DNA from: an uncultured Methanobacteriaceae archaeon
GTDB taxonomy: Archaea > Methanobacteriota > Methanobacteria > Methanobacteriales > Methanobacteriaceae
DNA length: 64,000 bases
Assembly: GCA_947259185.1 (NCBI GenBank)
Contig: CAMYKT010000003.1
Span: forward strand, 24,001 to 88,000
Direction: 5' to 3'
The translations under genes and the position numbers were made by a program. Below, in pieces: positions 1 to 9,014 of this stretch. Positions within the stretch are counted from its first letter, which is position 1. Each line of letters opens with the position of its first letter. Below the pieces are notes generated by a model. That model was not told where the DNA came from and searched no databases. It worked only from the letters and a program-made list of their open reading frames with translations.

Positions 1-639
1 GACGATGTTATAATGGCCATCATAGAAGCAACCACTGCCGTAATGGATAAAACATTAAATGATAACTTAAATAAATTCAAAAGCGAGTACGATGTCTTAA
101 CACTGGCTACCGGTGCATCTGCATGTGCAGTAGAATACATACTTGAATTAGATGGATTCAATGCACCTATGGTGGTAGATTTACTTACCAAGAGATTCCA
201 CAATTACGTACAGCTCTACCCTACCCGGGGAGCAGCCGCAGAACTGCACAACAGTGACTTCATGGATATGATTTTCAGAGGATGGAAACACCTGGATGAA
301 GCACGTAAATTAAGAAATGGTGTTGAAGGCCCATTAGAACCAAAAGTAAGTGGATTTAAAGTGGATCTAGAACCTATACATGAAAATGAAGTTATCATGA
401 ACCCACAACGCTACACCTACCCGGCCTGTGCCATCACTGTACGCTACTCCTCCTTGATGAGGTTATCTGACTATCCATGTCTATTAACCAGTGAACCGGT
501 CACCGCCACCCTGATGACCAACATCATTGCTTTGCACAAAGAAAGCGCGGCTTCACCAGCCAGAACCTGTAAAAACTGTGCTGCGGCCTCTTTAGTAGAT
601 TTCCGTCACAACCACTGCCAGTGGAGAGAAGCGGTATAA
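1..639 (+). CDS. DUF2193-like protein, C-terminal part (5' end outside window)
   Basis: The frame is open from base 1 and the codons before the ATG at 13 are in phase, so this is the last ~212 residues of a longer protein. It resembles the uncharacterised methanogen family DUF2193; this is recognition, not a search result. No membrane segment is visible. The C terminus is Cys-rich (CKNC, then another Cys 13 residues on), which may bind metal. A DUF2180 gene follows after 35 nt and aqpM after that, so the three are probably co-transcribed. Function unknown. Confidence 0.6.
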   Translation, partial: DDVIMAIIEATTAVMDKTLNDNLNKFKSEYDVLTLATGASACAVEYILELDGFNAPMVVDLLTKRFHNYVQLYPTRGAAAELHNSDFMDMIFRGWKHLDEARKLRNGVEGPLEPKVSGFKVDLEPIHENEVIMNPQRYTYPACAITVRYSSLMRLSDYPCLLTSEPVTATLMTNIIALHKESAASPARTCKNCAAASLVDFRHNHCQWREAV

Positions 640-674
640 AATCTACTTCTTATAATTTTTTTGAGGTGAAAAAT

Positions 675-884
675 ATGAAATGTTACATATGTGCCCAGAT
701 GGGAAAAGATACTGATGCTGTGGCCGTTTGTATTGTCTGTGGTATGGGACTTTGTATGGACCACGCCATAAGAGAAGAAGTGGACATATGGGAAGGAGGA
801 TATCCATTCCCTTCAGAGAAAATGGAGAAAACTATACCTCGAATACTTTGTCCACCATGTTATGAAGGACTAAAAGGGGATTAA
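675..884 (+). CDS. DUF2180-like small zinc-binding protein
   Basis: A 69-residue protein with CxxC pairs at C3/C6 and C19/C22, then C27 and H30, and a C-terminal CPPC. This spacing looks like two zinc-binding knuckles and matches what I recall of DUF2180 from methanogens. The ATG at 675 is preferred over an upstream in-frame start at 621, because GAGGTGA lies just before it and the upstream codons overlap the previous gene. aqpM begins one base after its stop. The role is unknown; a regulatory or metal-sensing function would be a guess. Confidence 0.7.
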   Translation: MKCYICAQMGKDTDAVAVCIVCGMGLCMDHAIREEVDIWEGGYPFPSEKMEKTIPRILCPPCYEGLKGD

Positions 885-885
885 A

Positions 886-1635
886 ATGGTTTCACTTTCT
901 AAAAGGATGCTTGCAGAGTTTATAGGAACTTTCCTGCTAGTATTTTTTGGTGCTGGAGCAGCGGTTATAACCCTGATGATCAGTGCCGGGCAACCCACTC
1001 CTAATGAATTTAATATAGGCATAGGAATGTTGGGTGGTCTGGGAGACTGGTTAGCTATTGGTCTTGCTTTCGGTTTCGCAATAGCAGCATCTATTTATGC
1101 ATTTGGACGAGTATCCGGTTGTCATATTAACCCCGCAGTGACCATTGCCCTATGGGCTATTAAGAAATTCCCATCAGGTGATGTAATACCATATATAATT
1201 GCCCAGCTGGCGGGTGCTTCACTGGCCAGTTTCCTGTTTTTTGCTTCAGTTGGTCCTGATGCACTAGCCATTGGAGGATTAGGAGCTACCGCACCATTCC
1301 CCGGCATAGGATATATGCAGGCCATACTGGTGGAGGCCATTGGAACTTTCCTGCTCATGATTGCTATTATGGGTGTGGCTGTGGACAGGAAAGCAACTCC
1401 TGGATTTGCTGGTCTTATTATAGGTCTAACTGTAGCCGGAGTTATTACCACCATTGGGAATATCACTGGTGCTTCTATAAATCCCGCACGTACATTTGGT
1501 CCCTACCTGGGACAAATGTTACTGGGTGGTGCCAACTTATGGGAATTTTTCCCTATTTACATCATTGGGCCCATAGTAGGAGCAGTACTGGCTGCTGTAG
1601 CCTATAACTATATGAGTGCAGATACTGCCACCTGA
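886..1635 (+). CDS. aqpM: Aquaporin AqpM
   Basis: A 249-residue MIP-family channel with six hydrophobic helices and the two NPA half-helices: INPAVT (NPA at 82-84) and INPART (NPA at 199-201, followed by the selectivity Arg202). Length and sequence fit the methanogen aquaporin AqpM, which passes water and, weakly, glycerol. It sits in the cytoplasmic membrane. The ATG is preceded by AAGGGGATT, which overlaps the end of the DUF2180 gene, suggesting translational coupling. T-rich sequence follows the stop. Confidence 0.93.
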   Translation: MVSLSKRMLAEFIGTFLLVFFGAGAAVITLMISAGQPTPNEFNIGIGMLGGLGDWLAIGLAFGFAIAASIYAFGRVSGCHINPAVTIALWAIKKFPSGDVIPYIIAQLAGASLASFLFFASVGPDALAIGGLGATAPFPGIGYMQAILVEAIGTFLLMIAIMGVAVDRKATPGFAGLIIGLTVAGVITTIGNITGASINPARTFGPYLGQMLLGGANLWEFFPIYIIGPIVGAVLAAVAYNYMSADTAT

Positions 1636-1650
1636 TAAAAAGAAAATTAA

Positions 1651-1746
1651 ATTTTTTTTTATTTTTTTTATTTTTTTATGACTCATATATATTTTTTAAG
1701 AGATTTTTTTTATACTAAAAATAATTAATTTAAAACCTAAAAAAAG
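1651..1746. terminator. Bidirectional T-rich terminator region between aqpM and dapL
   Basis: Several runs of 7-10 T follow aqpM on the plus strand (1651-1678 and 1693-1711). An A-run at 1739-1745 gives a T-run on the minus strand about 20 nt past the dapL stop. Oligo-T is the usual archaeal termination signal, and the two genes converge here. No strong hairpin is seen. Confidence 0.55.
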
Positions 1747-1766
1747 ATGAGTAAATATTTAAAAAA

Positions 1767-3002
1767 TTAAAAGGATAATTCAGATATCCTTTCCATAGCT
1801 TTTTTGGTATTTTCCATGGTGTTAAATGCAGTTATCCTGAGATAACCTTCCCCACTTGGACCAAAACCTGCACCCGGAGTCCCTACAACGTGGGCTTTGT
1901 TCAGGAGTAAGTCAAAGAAATCCCATGAATCCATACCTTCCGGGGTTTTAATCCAGATGTAAGGGGAGTTAATTCCACCATAAACATTCAAACCTATTTT
2001 TTCCAAACTCTCCCTGATAATCCGGGCGTTTTCCATGTAATAGGCAATGTATTCATTTATTTGAGACTGTCCTTCCGGAGTGTATACTGCTTCTGCTGCT
2101 CGCTGAATAGGATAGGAGACCCCATTAAATTTAGTGGTTTGCCTGCGGTTCCATAGTGGATTAACCAGATGCAGGTTACCTTCATTATCCTGGGCCTTTA
2201 ATTCTTTAGGTACCACAGTATATGCACAACGTGTACCAGTAAATCCTGCGTTTTTAGAAAAACTGCGGAATTCTATGGCAACTTCCCGGGCACCATCAAT
2301 CTCATAGATGCTGTGTGGAATATCATCTTCCTGGATGTAAGCTTCATAAGCAGCATCAAACAGGATTATGGATTTATTTTCCCGGGCATAATTTACCCAT
2401 TTAGCCATCTGCTCATGATTCAGGGTGGTTCCGGTGGGATTATTAGGTAAACACAGGTAAATCAAATCAACTGGCTGTTTGGGTAGTTCCGGAACAAAAT
2501 CATTTTCAGCGGTACAGGGCAAATATACTAATTTTTCATAGCGCCCTCCAGAATCAATAGGTCCGGTCCGGCCAGCCATAACATTGGTTTCTACATAGAC
2601 TGGATAGACGGGATCAGTGACTGCTACCACATTATCCCGACCAAAAATTTCCTGAATATTACCTGTATCGCACTTGGCACCATCACTTATAAAAACTTCA
2701 TCTTCAGAAAGTTCTATTCCCCGGGAAAGATAATCATTTTCAATTATTTTATGGATTAAGAATGAATATCCCTGTTCTGGCCCATAACCTCGGAAGGTTT
2801 CTGGTTTACCCATTTCATCAACTGCGTTTTTAAATTCTTCCACCACAGCAGGGGGGAGTGGTTTGGTTACATCACCAATACCCATCCTTATTATTTCTGC
2901 TTTTGGGTTTTCTTCCTGGTATTTATTTACTCTCTGGGCAATTTCAGCGAATATATAACTACTTTTAAGTAATAAATAGTTTTCATTTATTTTTACTACC
3001 AT
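1767..3002 (-). CDS. dapL: LL-diaminopimelate aminotransferase
   Basis: A 411-residue class I/II PLP aminotransferase. It makes LL-diaminopimelate from tetrahydrodipicolinate and glutamate in the DapL lysine pathway used by methanogens. The N terminus (INENYLLLKSSYIFAEIAQR) and the segment IGDVTKPLPP are typical of DapL. The PLP-binding lysine lies in SFSKNAGFTGTR. The ATG has AAGGTAG upstream. gltX lies 32 nt upstream on the same strand, so they may share a transcript. Confidence 0.93.
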   Translation of the reverse strand: MVVKINENYLLLKSSYIFAEIAQRVNKYQEENPKAEIIRMGIGDVTKPLPPAVVEEFKNAVDEMGKPETFRGYGPEQGYSFLIHKIIENDYLSRGIELSEDEVFISDGAKCDTGNIQEIFGRDNVVAVTDPVYPVYVETNVMAGRTGPIDSGGRYEKLVYLPCTAENDFVPELPKQPVDLIYLCLPNNPTGTTLNHEQMAKWVNYARENKSIILFDAAYEAYIQEDDIPHSIYEIDGAREVAIEFRSFSKNAGFTGTRCAYTVVPKELKAQDNEGNLHLVNPLWNRRQTTKFNGVSYPIQRAAEAVYTPEGQSQINEYIAYYMENARIIRESLEKIGLNVYGGINSPYIWIKTPEGMDSWDFFDLLLNKAHVVGTPGAGFGPSGEGYLRITAFNTMENTKKAMERISELSF

Positions 3003-3034
3003 GGTTACTACCTTCTATTTTTTTCCATTAATAA

Positions 3035-4708
3035 TCAGGGGTGGGCGTAATAGAATATTAATTTATCATTACTTATCTCATCAAGCCGGGCAAATCCAAA
3101 TCTTTCCATTTGAACCACCTCACCCTCGGTTAATTTATCACAATCAGGTTCAGCCCATCCTTTTATGATGCTGGCATCCGGCATTACCACTTCGGTGGAG
3201 ATATTACTATCAGAAGGCACCCATTGTACAATCTGGGCCTTCAAGGCTCGAGCTTCATCAAAGGTGTGGCTATGATAATCAACTTTACCATTTTCCACCT
3301 TCACATTTACTGCATCCATTAACCGTAGTATTTGATCTTGTTCTAAATCATCCGGATTAAGATAAACCATTCCCGTGAATGGGATTTTTCGGTAACCTCT
3401 TTTTAAAAAATCAGGATGCAGTGGTCTTTCCACCACCCCTAAGACTTCTTCCGGTACATTTTTAATATGTACTTCCTGTGCATCTCCTACAAAGAAGTAA
3501 CGGTTGGATTTTTCTTCCAGGATGTTGCGATTCAATCCATAAATCTTTTTCCAGCTGATTATAGAATCAGATATTTTAACCCCTATTTCTTGCATCAATT
3601 CTTTTATAGACTGGGAATTTATACCCCTTCGGGCTATAGCCCTAATGGTACCTAGACGAGGATCGTCCCATCCAGAATATATTCCATCATCAATTCCTTG
3701 CCTTGCTTGAGAAGTACTAAGAGCCACGTCATCCATTTTTAACCGCCCATAATGTATAAAAGCCGGTACTTCCCATCCCATGTGATCATAAAGGTACTTT
3801 TGTTTTTCAGAATTGGCCAGGTGATCTTTGCCCCTTAAAACATGAGTTATACTCATCAAATGGTCATCAACTGCCACCGAGAAGTTCATCATAGGATAAA
3901 TTTTATAAAGTGTCCCGGTACGGGGGTGCTCTTCTTCCACCACCCTCATAGCTACCCAATCTCTTATGGCCGGATTTTTATGAGCAATATCTGTTTTTAT
4001 TCTTAATACGGCTTCACCTTCAGCCATGGTCTCCATTTGACCCCATTTGAGTAAATTTTCCTCCACACTTAACTCCCGGCAGGGGCAGGGAATTGAATTA
4101 TCTTTCAATTTCTTAAATTCTCCCCCCGGGCAGTTACACATATAAGCAGCACCTTTATTTATGAGTTTTTCGGCATAGTCATAATAAATGGGAATCCTAT
4201 CGCTCTGGATGAATGTTTCTTGATATTCAACCCCCAGCCAGTTTAGATCTTCACTTATCATTTGGTAAGCATTCGGATCAACCCGGCGGGGATCAGTATC
4301 TTCTATCCTTAAAATCAGTTTTCCCTGGTATCTATTTACATATTCACTATTTAAAACAGCTGCCCGGGCATGCCCTATATGTAAGGGGCCACTGGGGTTA
4401 GGTGCAAACCTTAAAACAACACCCTTGTGTGGTTGGGGAAGGTCAATCAATCCTTTTTGTTCCACCTTCTTTTTTTCTTCAATTTTACCCCCAATTTTTT
4501 CCAGTTCCAGTGTTTGATGTTTTAGATCCATAGAATTGACTTTATCTAAAACTGTTCGGGTAATTTCTGCAATTTTTTTAGCCTCTTTTCTTAAATCTGG
4601 CTGGGAACTCATTATGGACCCTATTACAGCACCGGGGTTGGCTTTTCCCTTATGTTTAATTGCATTTATGAGGGCGTGTTCATATACCACCCTTTCCATA
4701 TTGCTCAT
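3035..4708 (-). CDS. gltX: Glutamate--tRNA ligase, archaeal type
   Basis: A 557-residue class I synthetase charging tRNA-Glu and, by family knowledge of non-discriminating archaeal enzymes, also tRNA-Gln for later amidation. The HIGH motif is at residues 110-113 (PNPSGPLHIGH). The KMSKS loop is the degenerate archaeal form, ALSTSQA. A Cys cluster (CNCP...CPC) may bind zinc. An archaeal N-terminal helical extension of ~95 residues precedes the catalytic core. The ATG at 4708 has GGTGATTT upstream. Confidence 0.95.
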   Translation of the reverse strand: MSNMERVVYEHALINAIKHKGKANPGAVIGSIMSSQPDLRKEAKKIAEITRTVLDKVNSMDLKHQTLELEKIGGKIEEKKKVEQKGLIDLPQPHKGVVLRFAPNPSGPLHIGHARAAVLNSEYVNRYQGKLILRIEDTDPRRVDPNAYQMISEDLNWLGVEYQETFIQSDRIPIYYDYAEKLINKGAAYMCNCPGGEFKKLKDNSIPCPCRELSVEENLLKWGQMETMAEGEAVLRIKTDIAHKNPAIRDWVAMRVVEEEHPRTGTLYKIYPMMNFSVAVDDHLMSITHVLRGKDHLANSEKQKYLYDHMGWEVPAFIHYGRLKMDDVALSTSQARQGIDDGIYSGWDDPRLGTIRAIARRGINSQSIKELMQEIGVKISDSIISWKKIYGLNRNILEEKSNRYFFVGDAQEVHIKNVPEEVLGVVERPLHPDFLKRGYRKIPFTGMVYLNPDDLEQDQILRLMDAVNVKVENGKVDYHSHTFDEARALKAQIVQWVPSDSNISTEVVMPDASIIKGWAEPDCDKLTEGEVVQMERFGFARLDEISNDKLIFYYAHP

Positions 4709-4744
4709 ACAAAATCACCTGATTATAAAAAAATTAAATATTAA

Positions 4745-5731
4745 TTAATTTTGTCTTTCCAGAACATAATCTGCCAGTAAGATTAAAGCATCTTTAGCTT
4801 CAGAGTCATCGAAAATATCAAGTAGTTCTTTGGCTTTTCTCACGTTATCCAGAGCAACTTTATGAGTATATTGCAAGGAACCATATTTCTCGAAGATAGC
4901 TATTGCTTCACCTACTCCATCTGGATTTTTTTCCTTAAGGATGGAGATTAGTTTTTCTTTATCCTCTGGTGAAGCTTTTTCCAGAGCCTTGACCACCATT
5001 AAAGTCATTTTGCCCTCAACAATATCACTTCCCACTGGTTTTCCCAGGGATTTTTCATCACTTACCACATCCAGATAGTCATCCTGGATCTGGAATGCCA
5101 GTCCAATGAGTTTACCATACTCTTCCAGAGCAGCTACTTCTTCAGGGTTCCCCCCGCCAATTATAGCCCCGCCTTTGGTGGCAGCAGCAATAAGGGCCGC
5201 GGTTTTTTTATAAATCATATTCATGTATTCTGCTTCACTTACCTCAAATTTTCCTTCAAAACTCATGTCGCAGGCCTGACCTTCGCAGATTTTAATACAA
5301 GAATCAACCACAGTATCTAAAGCTTTTATGACTCTTTTATAGGAAGCGTCATCTAACTGAGTCCTTATAACTGTTTCAAAAGCCTTGGAAAAAAGGGTAT
5401 CTCCGGCCAGTATGGCCATAGGTTCCCCCCATATTACATGAACCGATGATTTACCCCTCCTCATATCATCTTTATCCATTATATCATCATGGATAAGTGA
5501 AAAAGTATGTATAAGTTCTATAGCAGCAGCAGTTTTAAGGGCATGTTCTGCTTTTCCCCCTACAACTTCACAACTAAGTACTGCCAGTGCAGGCCTTATT
5601 TTTTTCCCACCAGCTTTTATAAGATGATTTGAAGACTCATGAAGACTAAGAGGAGTGATAGTAGATAATGCTTCCTCAATTTCGTGGTCTATACTTTCTG
5701 AATATTTTTTTAAAATTTCCATAACTTCCAT
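4745..5731 (-). CDS. idsA: Short-chain isoprenyl diphosphate synthase (FPP/GGPP synthase)
   Basis: A trans-prenyltransferase that condenses IPP with allylic diphosphates to give the C15/C20 precursors of ether lipids. The first Asp-rich motif is HDDIMDKDD, followed by RRGK; the second is FQIQDDYLD. The ATG at 5731 shares its A with the upstream TGA stop of the RNase J gene (TGATG), with AGGGG just upstream, so coupled translation is likely. About 328 residues, normal for the family. Confidence 0.92.
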   Translation of the reverse strand: MEVMEILKKYSESIDHEIEEALSTITPLSLHESSNHLIKAGGKKIRPALAVLSCEVVGGKAEHALKTAAAIELIHTFSLIHDDIMDKDDMRRGKSSVHVIWGEPMAILAGDTLFSKAFETVIRTQLDDASYKRVIKALDTVVDSCIKICEGQACDMSFEGKFEVSEAEYMNMIYKKTAALIAAATKGGAIIGGGNPEEVAALEEYGKLIGLAFQIQDDYLDVVSDEKSLGKPVGSDIVEGKMTLMVVKALEKASPEDKEKLISILKEKNPDGVGEAIAIFEKYGSLQYTHKVALDNVRKAKELLDIFDDSEAKDALILLADYVLERQN

Positions 5732-7080
5732 CAAACCCCTCCATTAAAAACCTGAGCCTGGCCATTTCTTAAGACATGAACATCATTACCCAGTTTATAT
5801 CCTTCTTCTTCCACCAGTTCTGCATATGCTCCCAGCATATTCAAATCACCATGGGCCGGTATAATATGCATGGGATTAAGCATTCTTATAAAGTCCCTAT
5901 GATCTTCTTTGCCAGCGTGCCCTGAGACATGGGCATTGGTATATATCCTGGCTCCACTGGATACCATTCTCCGCTCCATCAGATTTCGGTTGGCGAAATT
6001 TACAGGACTGGGAATTATCGGTGCTGAGATTATCACATTATCACCTCTTTGAATATTGAATTGAGTTTTAGCATTTGCTATTCTTGGTAAAAGAGCATCT
6101 ACTTCACCTTGATGGCCAGTAGTAACCAGCAAGTATTCCTCCCTTTTATCTTCTGCTCTGGAGAGTGCTTTATTGACTGATTTAGGGCTTCCATACATAC
6201 TTGCATTTTTTGGAAGTTTCAAAATACCCATGGATTCGGCCAGACTACAGTAACGTTCCATAGAACGGCCCAGAAGCATTAATTTACGATCGCTGTATTT
6301 AGCAATGTCACTTATGGCCTGAATACGTTCAATATGAGAAGAAAAGGTGGTTACAATCATTCCTTCTTTTTCCTGTAGAGGGCCTTTCATAACATCTTCC
6401 AGGACTATCTTGGCCACCTTTTCAGAATGAGTTTTAACTTCCTCTTTTTCTGTTGCCCGGGTGGTTTCTACAATGAGGGCCAGGACCCCCTTTTTACCCA
6501 GTTCTTTCAATCGGTTATAGTCCGGGGGAGGAGAAATCTTCTGATGATTATCAAATTTAAAGTCAAGGGCATAAACTATTATTCCCTCGGAAGTATGTAA
6601 AGCAGCAATCACCGCATGAGGAATACTATGAGTAGAGTTAATAAATTCCAGGGTAATATCAGGAGATATCTGACATTTTTCTCCGGGTTTGAGTGATTGA
6701 AGGGGATTGGAAACCTTAAATTTTTTTTCTCCTTTTAGGGTACTTTCAATAAGAGCCAGCGTGTAGGGTGTGGCAATGATAGGGGCCCCATATCTATGGG
6801 CCAACTTAGCCACTGCACCTATATGATCCAGGTGCCCGTGGGTAAATACAATGGCCCGTACCTTACCACCCACATCTTTCATTATAGTATCGTCAGGTAT
6901 AATCCCTTTTTCAATTAAATCCAGGCTATGCATTCGTGAGATATCAGTATCCTCATGGATATGTAATCTATCCAGGTGAATGCCCATATCGAATATGATG
7001 ACATCATCACCCACCCGAACTGCAGACATGTTTTTTCCAACTTCCTCATATCCACCCATGGCAATAACTTCCACACTCAA
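5731..7080 (-). CDS. rnj: Ribonuclease J, archaeal
   Basis: A 449-residue metallo-beta-lactamase/beta-CASP protein. The zinc motif HGHLDHIGA is near residue 80 and the C-terminal HAHxSGH-type segment is NAHVSGHAGKED. Archaeal RNase J is a 5'-3' exonuclease in RNA processing and decay. The start is probably TTG at 7080, since GGAGGTTATAATT precedes it at good spacing; a GTG two codons later is the alternative. It lies between fni and idsA, so an RNA nuclease is embedded in the isoprenoid operon. Confidence 0.88.
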   Translation of the reverse strand: MSVEVIAMGGYEEVGKNMSAVRVGDDVIIFDMGIHLDRLHIHEDTDISRMHSLDLIEKGIIPDDTIMKDVGGKVRAIVFTHGHLDHIGAVAKLAHRYGAPIIATPYTLALIESTLKGEKKFKVSNPLQSLKPGEKCQISPDITLEFINSTHSIPHAVIAALHTSEGIIVYALDFKFDNHQKISPPPDYNRLKELGKKGVLALIVETTRATEKEEVKTHSEKVAKIVLEDVMKGPLQEKEGMIVTTFSSHIERIQAISDIAKYSDRKLMLLGRSMERYCSLAESMGILKLPKNASMYGSPKSVNKALSRAEDKREEYLLVTTGHQGEVDALLPRIANAKTQFNIQRGDNVIISAPIIPSPVNFANRNLMERRMVSSGARIYTNAHVSGHAGKEDHRDFIRMLNPMHIIPAHGDLNMLGAYAELVEEEGYKLGNDVHVLRNGQAQVFNGGV

Positions 7081-7082
7081 AA

Positions 7083-8135
7083 TTATAACCTCCTTGCATA
7101 ATTTTCAGTATTAAATCCTCTCTCCTTGAGCCATTCTCTAGTTTTGCCCCGGATAACTAAACTTGAATTTTGAAGTTCCTCTAAATTAGAAGCCCCTGCC
7201 AGGAACATAGCGGATTTTAAGGATTCCTGAAACCTTTCAATTACCTTAATTACTTCCTTATATCCCATATATGCCTCTTTTAAAACAGGTAAGGCAATTC
7301 CAACTCCATCTGCACCTAACGCTATAGCTTTGGCAGCATCAAGACCACTTCTTATTCCCCCAGATGATATAACTTGAATATTGACTGATTGGCATACTTC
7401 AACGGTGCTTATTGCAGTAGGTATACCCCAGTCCCAGTAAAGTTCCCCCAGATAGCTATCATCTGCCCGGTATGTTTCTACTGCTGCCCAGCTGGTTCCT
7501 CCAGAACCTGCCACATCAATAGCATCAATACCTTTGCCCTCCAGAATAATAGCATCTTCTTGTGAAATACCAGTTCCAGTTTCTTTAACAACCACCGGCA
7601 CATCCACTGTTTTTACAATTTCTCCAATAGATTTAGCATAACCCCTTGCATCAAGATCCCCTTCTGGTTGTATGGATTCCTGTAATGGATTTAAATGAAC
7701 CGCCAGGGCATCAGCATCAATCATTTCCACTGCTTGAGGTGCATATTCTATTTGAGGTGCTCCAATATTGCCTATTAAAAGCGCAGAAGGTGCTTCTTCC
7801 CGGGCTATGGTATAGGTGGAGCTGAGTTCAGGATTTTCAACAGCAGCCCTCTGGCTTCCCACACCCATACCAATACCCATTTTTTCTGCGGCACGGGCTA
7901 ATTCCCGGTTAATGGCCAGAGCAGCAGGATGTCCCCCTGTAATCGCAGATAGAATTATGGGTGATTGTAGTTCTTTTCCTAAAATTTCAGTAGATATATC
8001 GATTTCTTTCTTATTTACTTCACCTAAAGCTCTGTGAATAAGTTCTACATCCTCAAAGCCGGTGGTTTTGTTCTTATACTGAACATCACAATGTGCGCAT
8101 AGCAGTAAATGTTCTAATTTTCGATTGGAAATCAT
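7083..8135 (-). CDS. fni: Type 2 isopentenyl-diphosphate delta-isomerase
   Basis: A 350-residue FMN-dependent isomerase interconverting IPP and DMAPP, which supplies the allylic primer for IdsA. It has a TIM-barrel fold with the typical segments ILSAITGGHP, VVVKETGTG and SSGGIRSGLDAAKA (FMN phosphate site). The N-terminal R-K-x-E-H pattern is also family-typical. ATG at 8135. Its stop is 2 nt before the RNase J start, and the isopentenyl phosphate kinase gene is 67 nt upstream. Confidence 0.94.
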   Translation of the reverse strand: MISNRKLEHLLLCAHCDVQYKNKTTGFEDVELIHRALGEVNKKEIDISTEILGKELQSPIILSAITGGHPAALAINRELARAAEKMGIGMGVGSQRAAVENPELSSTYTIAREEAPSALLIGNIGAPQIEYAPQAVEMIDADALAVHLNPLQESIQPEGDLDARGYAKSIGEIVKTVDVPVVVKETGTGISQEDAIILEGKGIDAIDVAGSGGTSWAAVETYRADDSYLGELYWDWGIPTAISTVEVCQSVNIQVISSGGIRSGLDAAKAIALGADGVGIALPVLKEAYMGYKEVIKVIERFQESLKSAMFLAGASNLEELQNSSLVIRGKTREWLKERGFNTENYARRL

Positions 8136-8202
8136 GTTAACGCCCTTTAATAATTTAATGGATCAGGTCCAATATCTTCTATTTACAATAAAAGCCCTGT
8201 TT

Positions 8203-8997
8203 TTATTTTTTAATAACTGTACCCTGTACTTTTTTACCCTTAAGGGCTTCTTCAATTAAGTTATTGCACCCGGCATTGATAATTTCTGATTCAATACCAA
8301 GTTGGGCCAGTTTTAATAATTCTTCAAGTTTACCTATCATTCCGCCAGTTACATCCACCGTGGTGGTTGCATCATGAGAATCCAGTTCCTGAAGGGAGGA
8401 AAGGGTTTCAATTATCCTGTGATCTTTATTTAGTTTGGGATTTTTATTGAATACTCCATCAACATCGGTTCCCAAAATCACTCTCTCTGGAAGTAGATTT
8501 TTCGCCAGATAAGATACAATCTGGTCCCCTGAAACCACCGCCATTTGGATAGAGGGGTCCTCATCTAAAACCACATCCCCATAGATAACCGGTACAAAGC
8601 CTTTTTTCAGATAATTATCTATTATACTTATATCTGCTTTATTTATTCGTTTATTTTCAGTGGTGATAAAAGAAGAAGGTTGAATAGAAATAGCAGGCAC
8701 ACCTTGCTCTCTTAAAGCATCACATACTATAGAATTGAGTTTTTTCACCCAGGACTGAGTAATAGAAAATCCCATTCTTTTTTTCTGAAATTCTTCGTCT
8801 GAAGAAAATGGTTTTCCAATGGAGTATTTTCTGGCAAAAGGGTGGCCATATGATCCTGCTCCATGTACAATAATTAAATTAGATGTATTTGATTTTTTTA
8901 TTTCTCCTGCAATCCTATTTAAATGATTGTAATTTACAGTAGGTTCTTTTGCAGCCTTATCGGTAATTATACTTCCGCCTAACTTTAATATTATCAT
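8203..8997 (-). CDS. Isopentenyl phosphate kinase
   Basis: A 264-residue amino-acid-kinase-fold protein. It phosphorylates isopentenyl phosphate to IPP, the last step of the archaeal modified mevalonate pathway. The N-terminal KLGGSIITDK is the nucleotide-binding start, and GAGSYGHPFARKY carries the His that marks IPK in this fold. The ATG at 8997 has AAAGGTG upstream. It lies 17 nt downstream of mevalonate kinase, consistent with one pathway operon. Confidence 0.92.
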   Translation of the reverse strand: MIILKLGGSIITDKAAKEPTVNYNHLNRIAGEIKKSNTSNLIIVHGAGSYGHPFARKYSIGKPFSSDEEFQKKRMGFSITQSWVKKLNSIVCDALREQGVPAISIQPSSFITTENKRINKADISIIDNYLKKGFVPVIYGDVVLDEDPSIQMAVVSGDQIVSYLAKNLLPERVILGTDVDGVFNKNPKLNKDHRIIETLSSLQELDSHDATTTVDVTGGMIGKLEELLKLAQLGIESEIINAGCNNLIEEALKGKKVQGTVIKK

Positions 8998-9014
8998 AAA
9001 GGCACCTTTATTTA

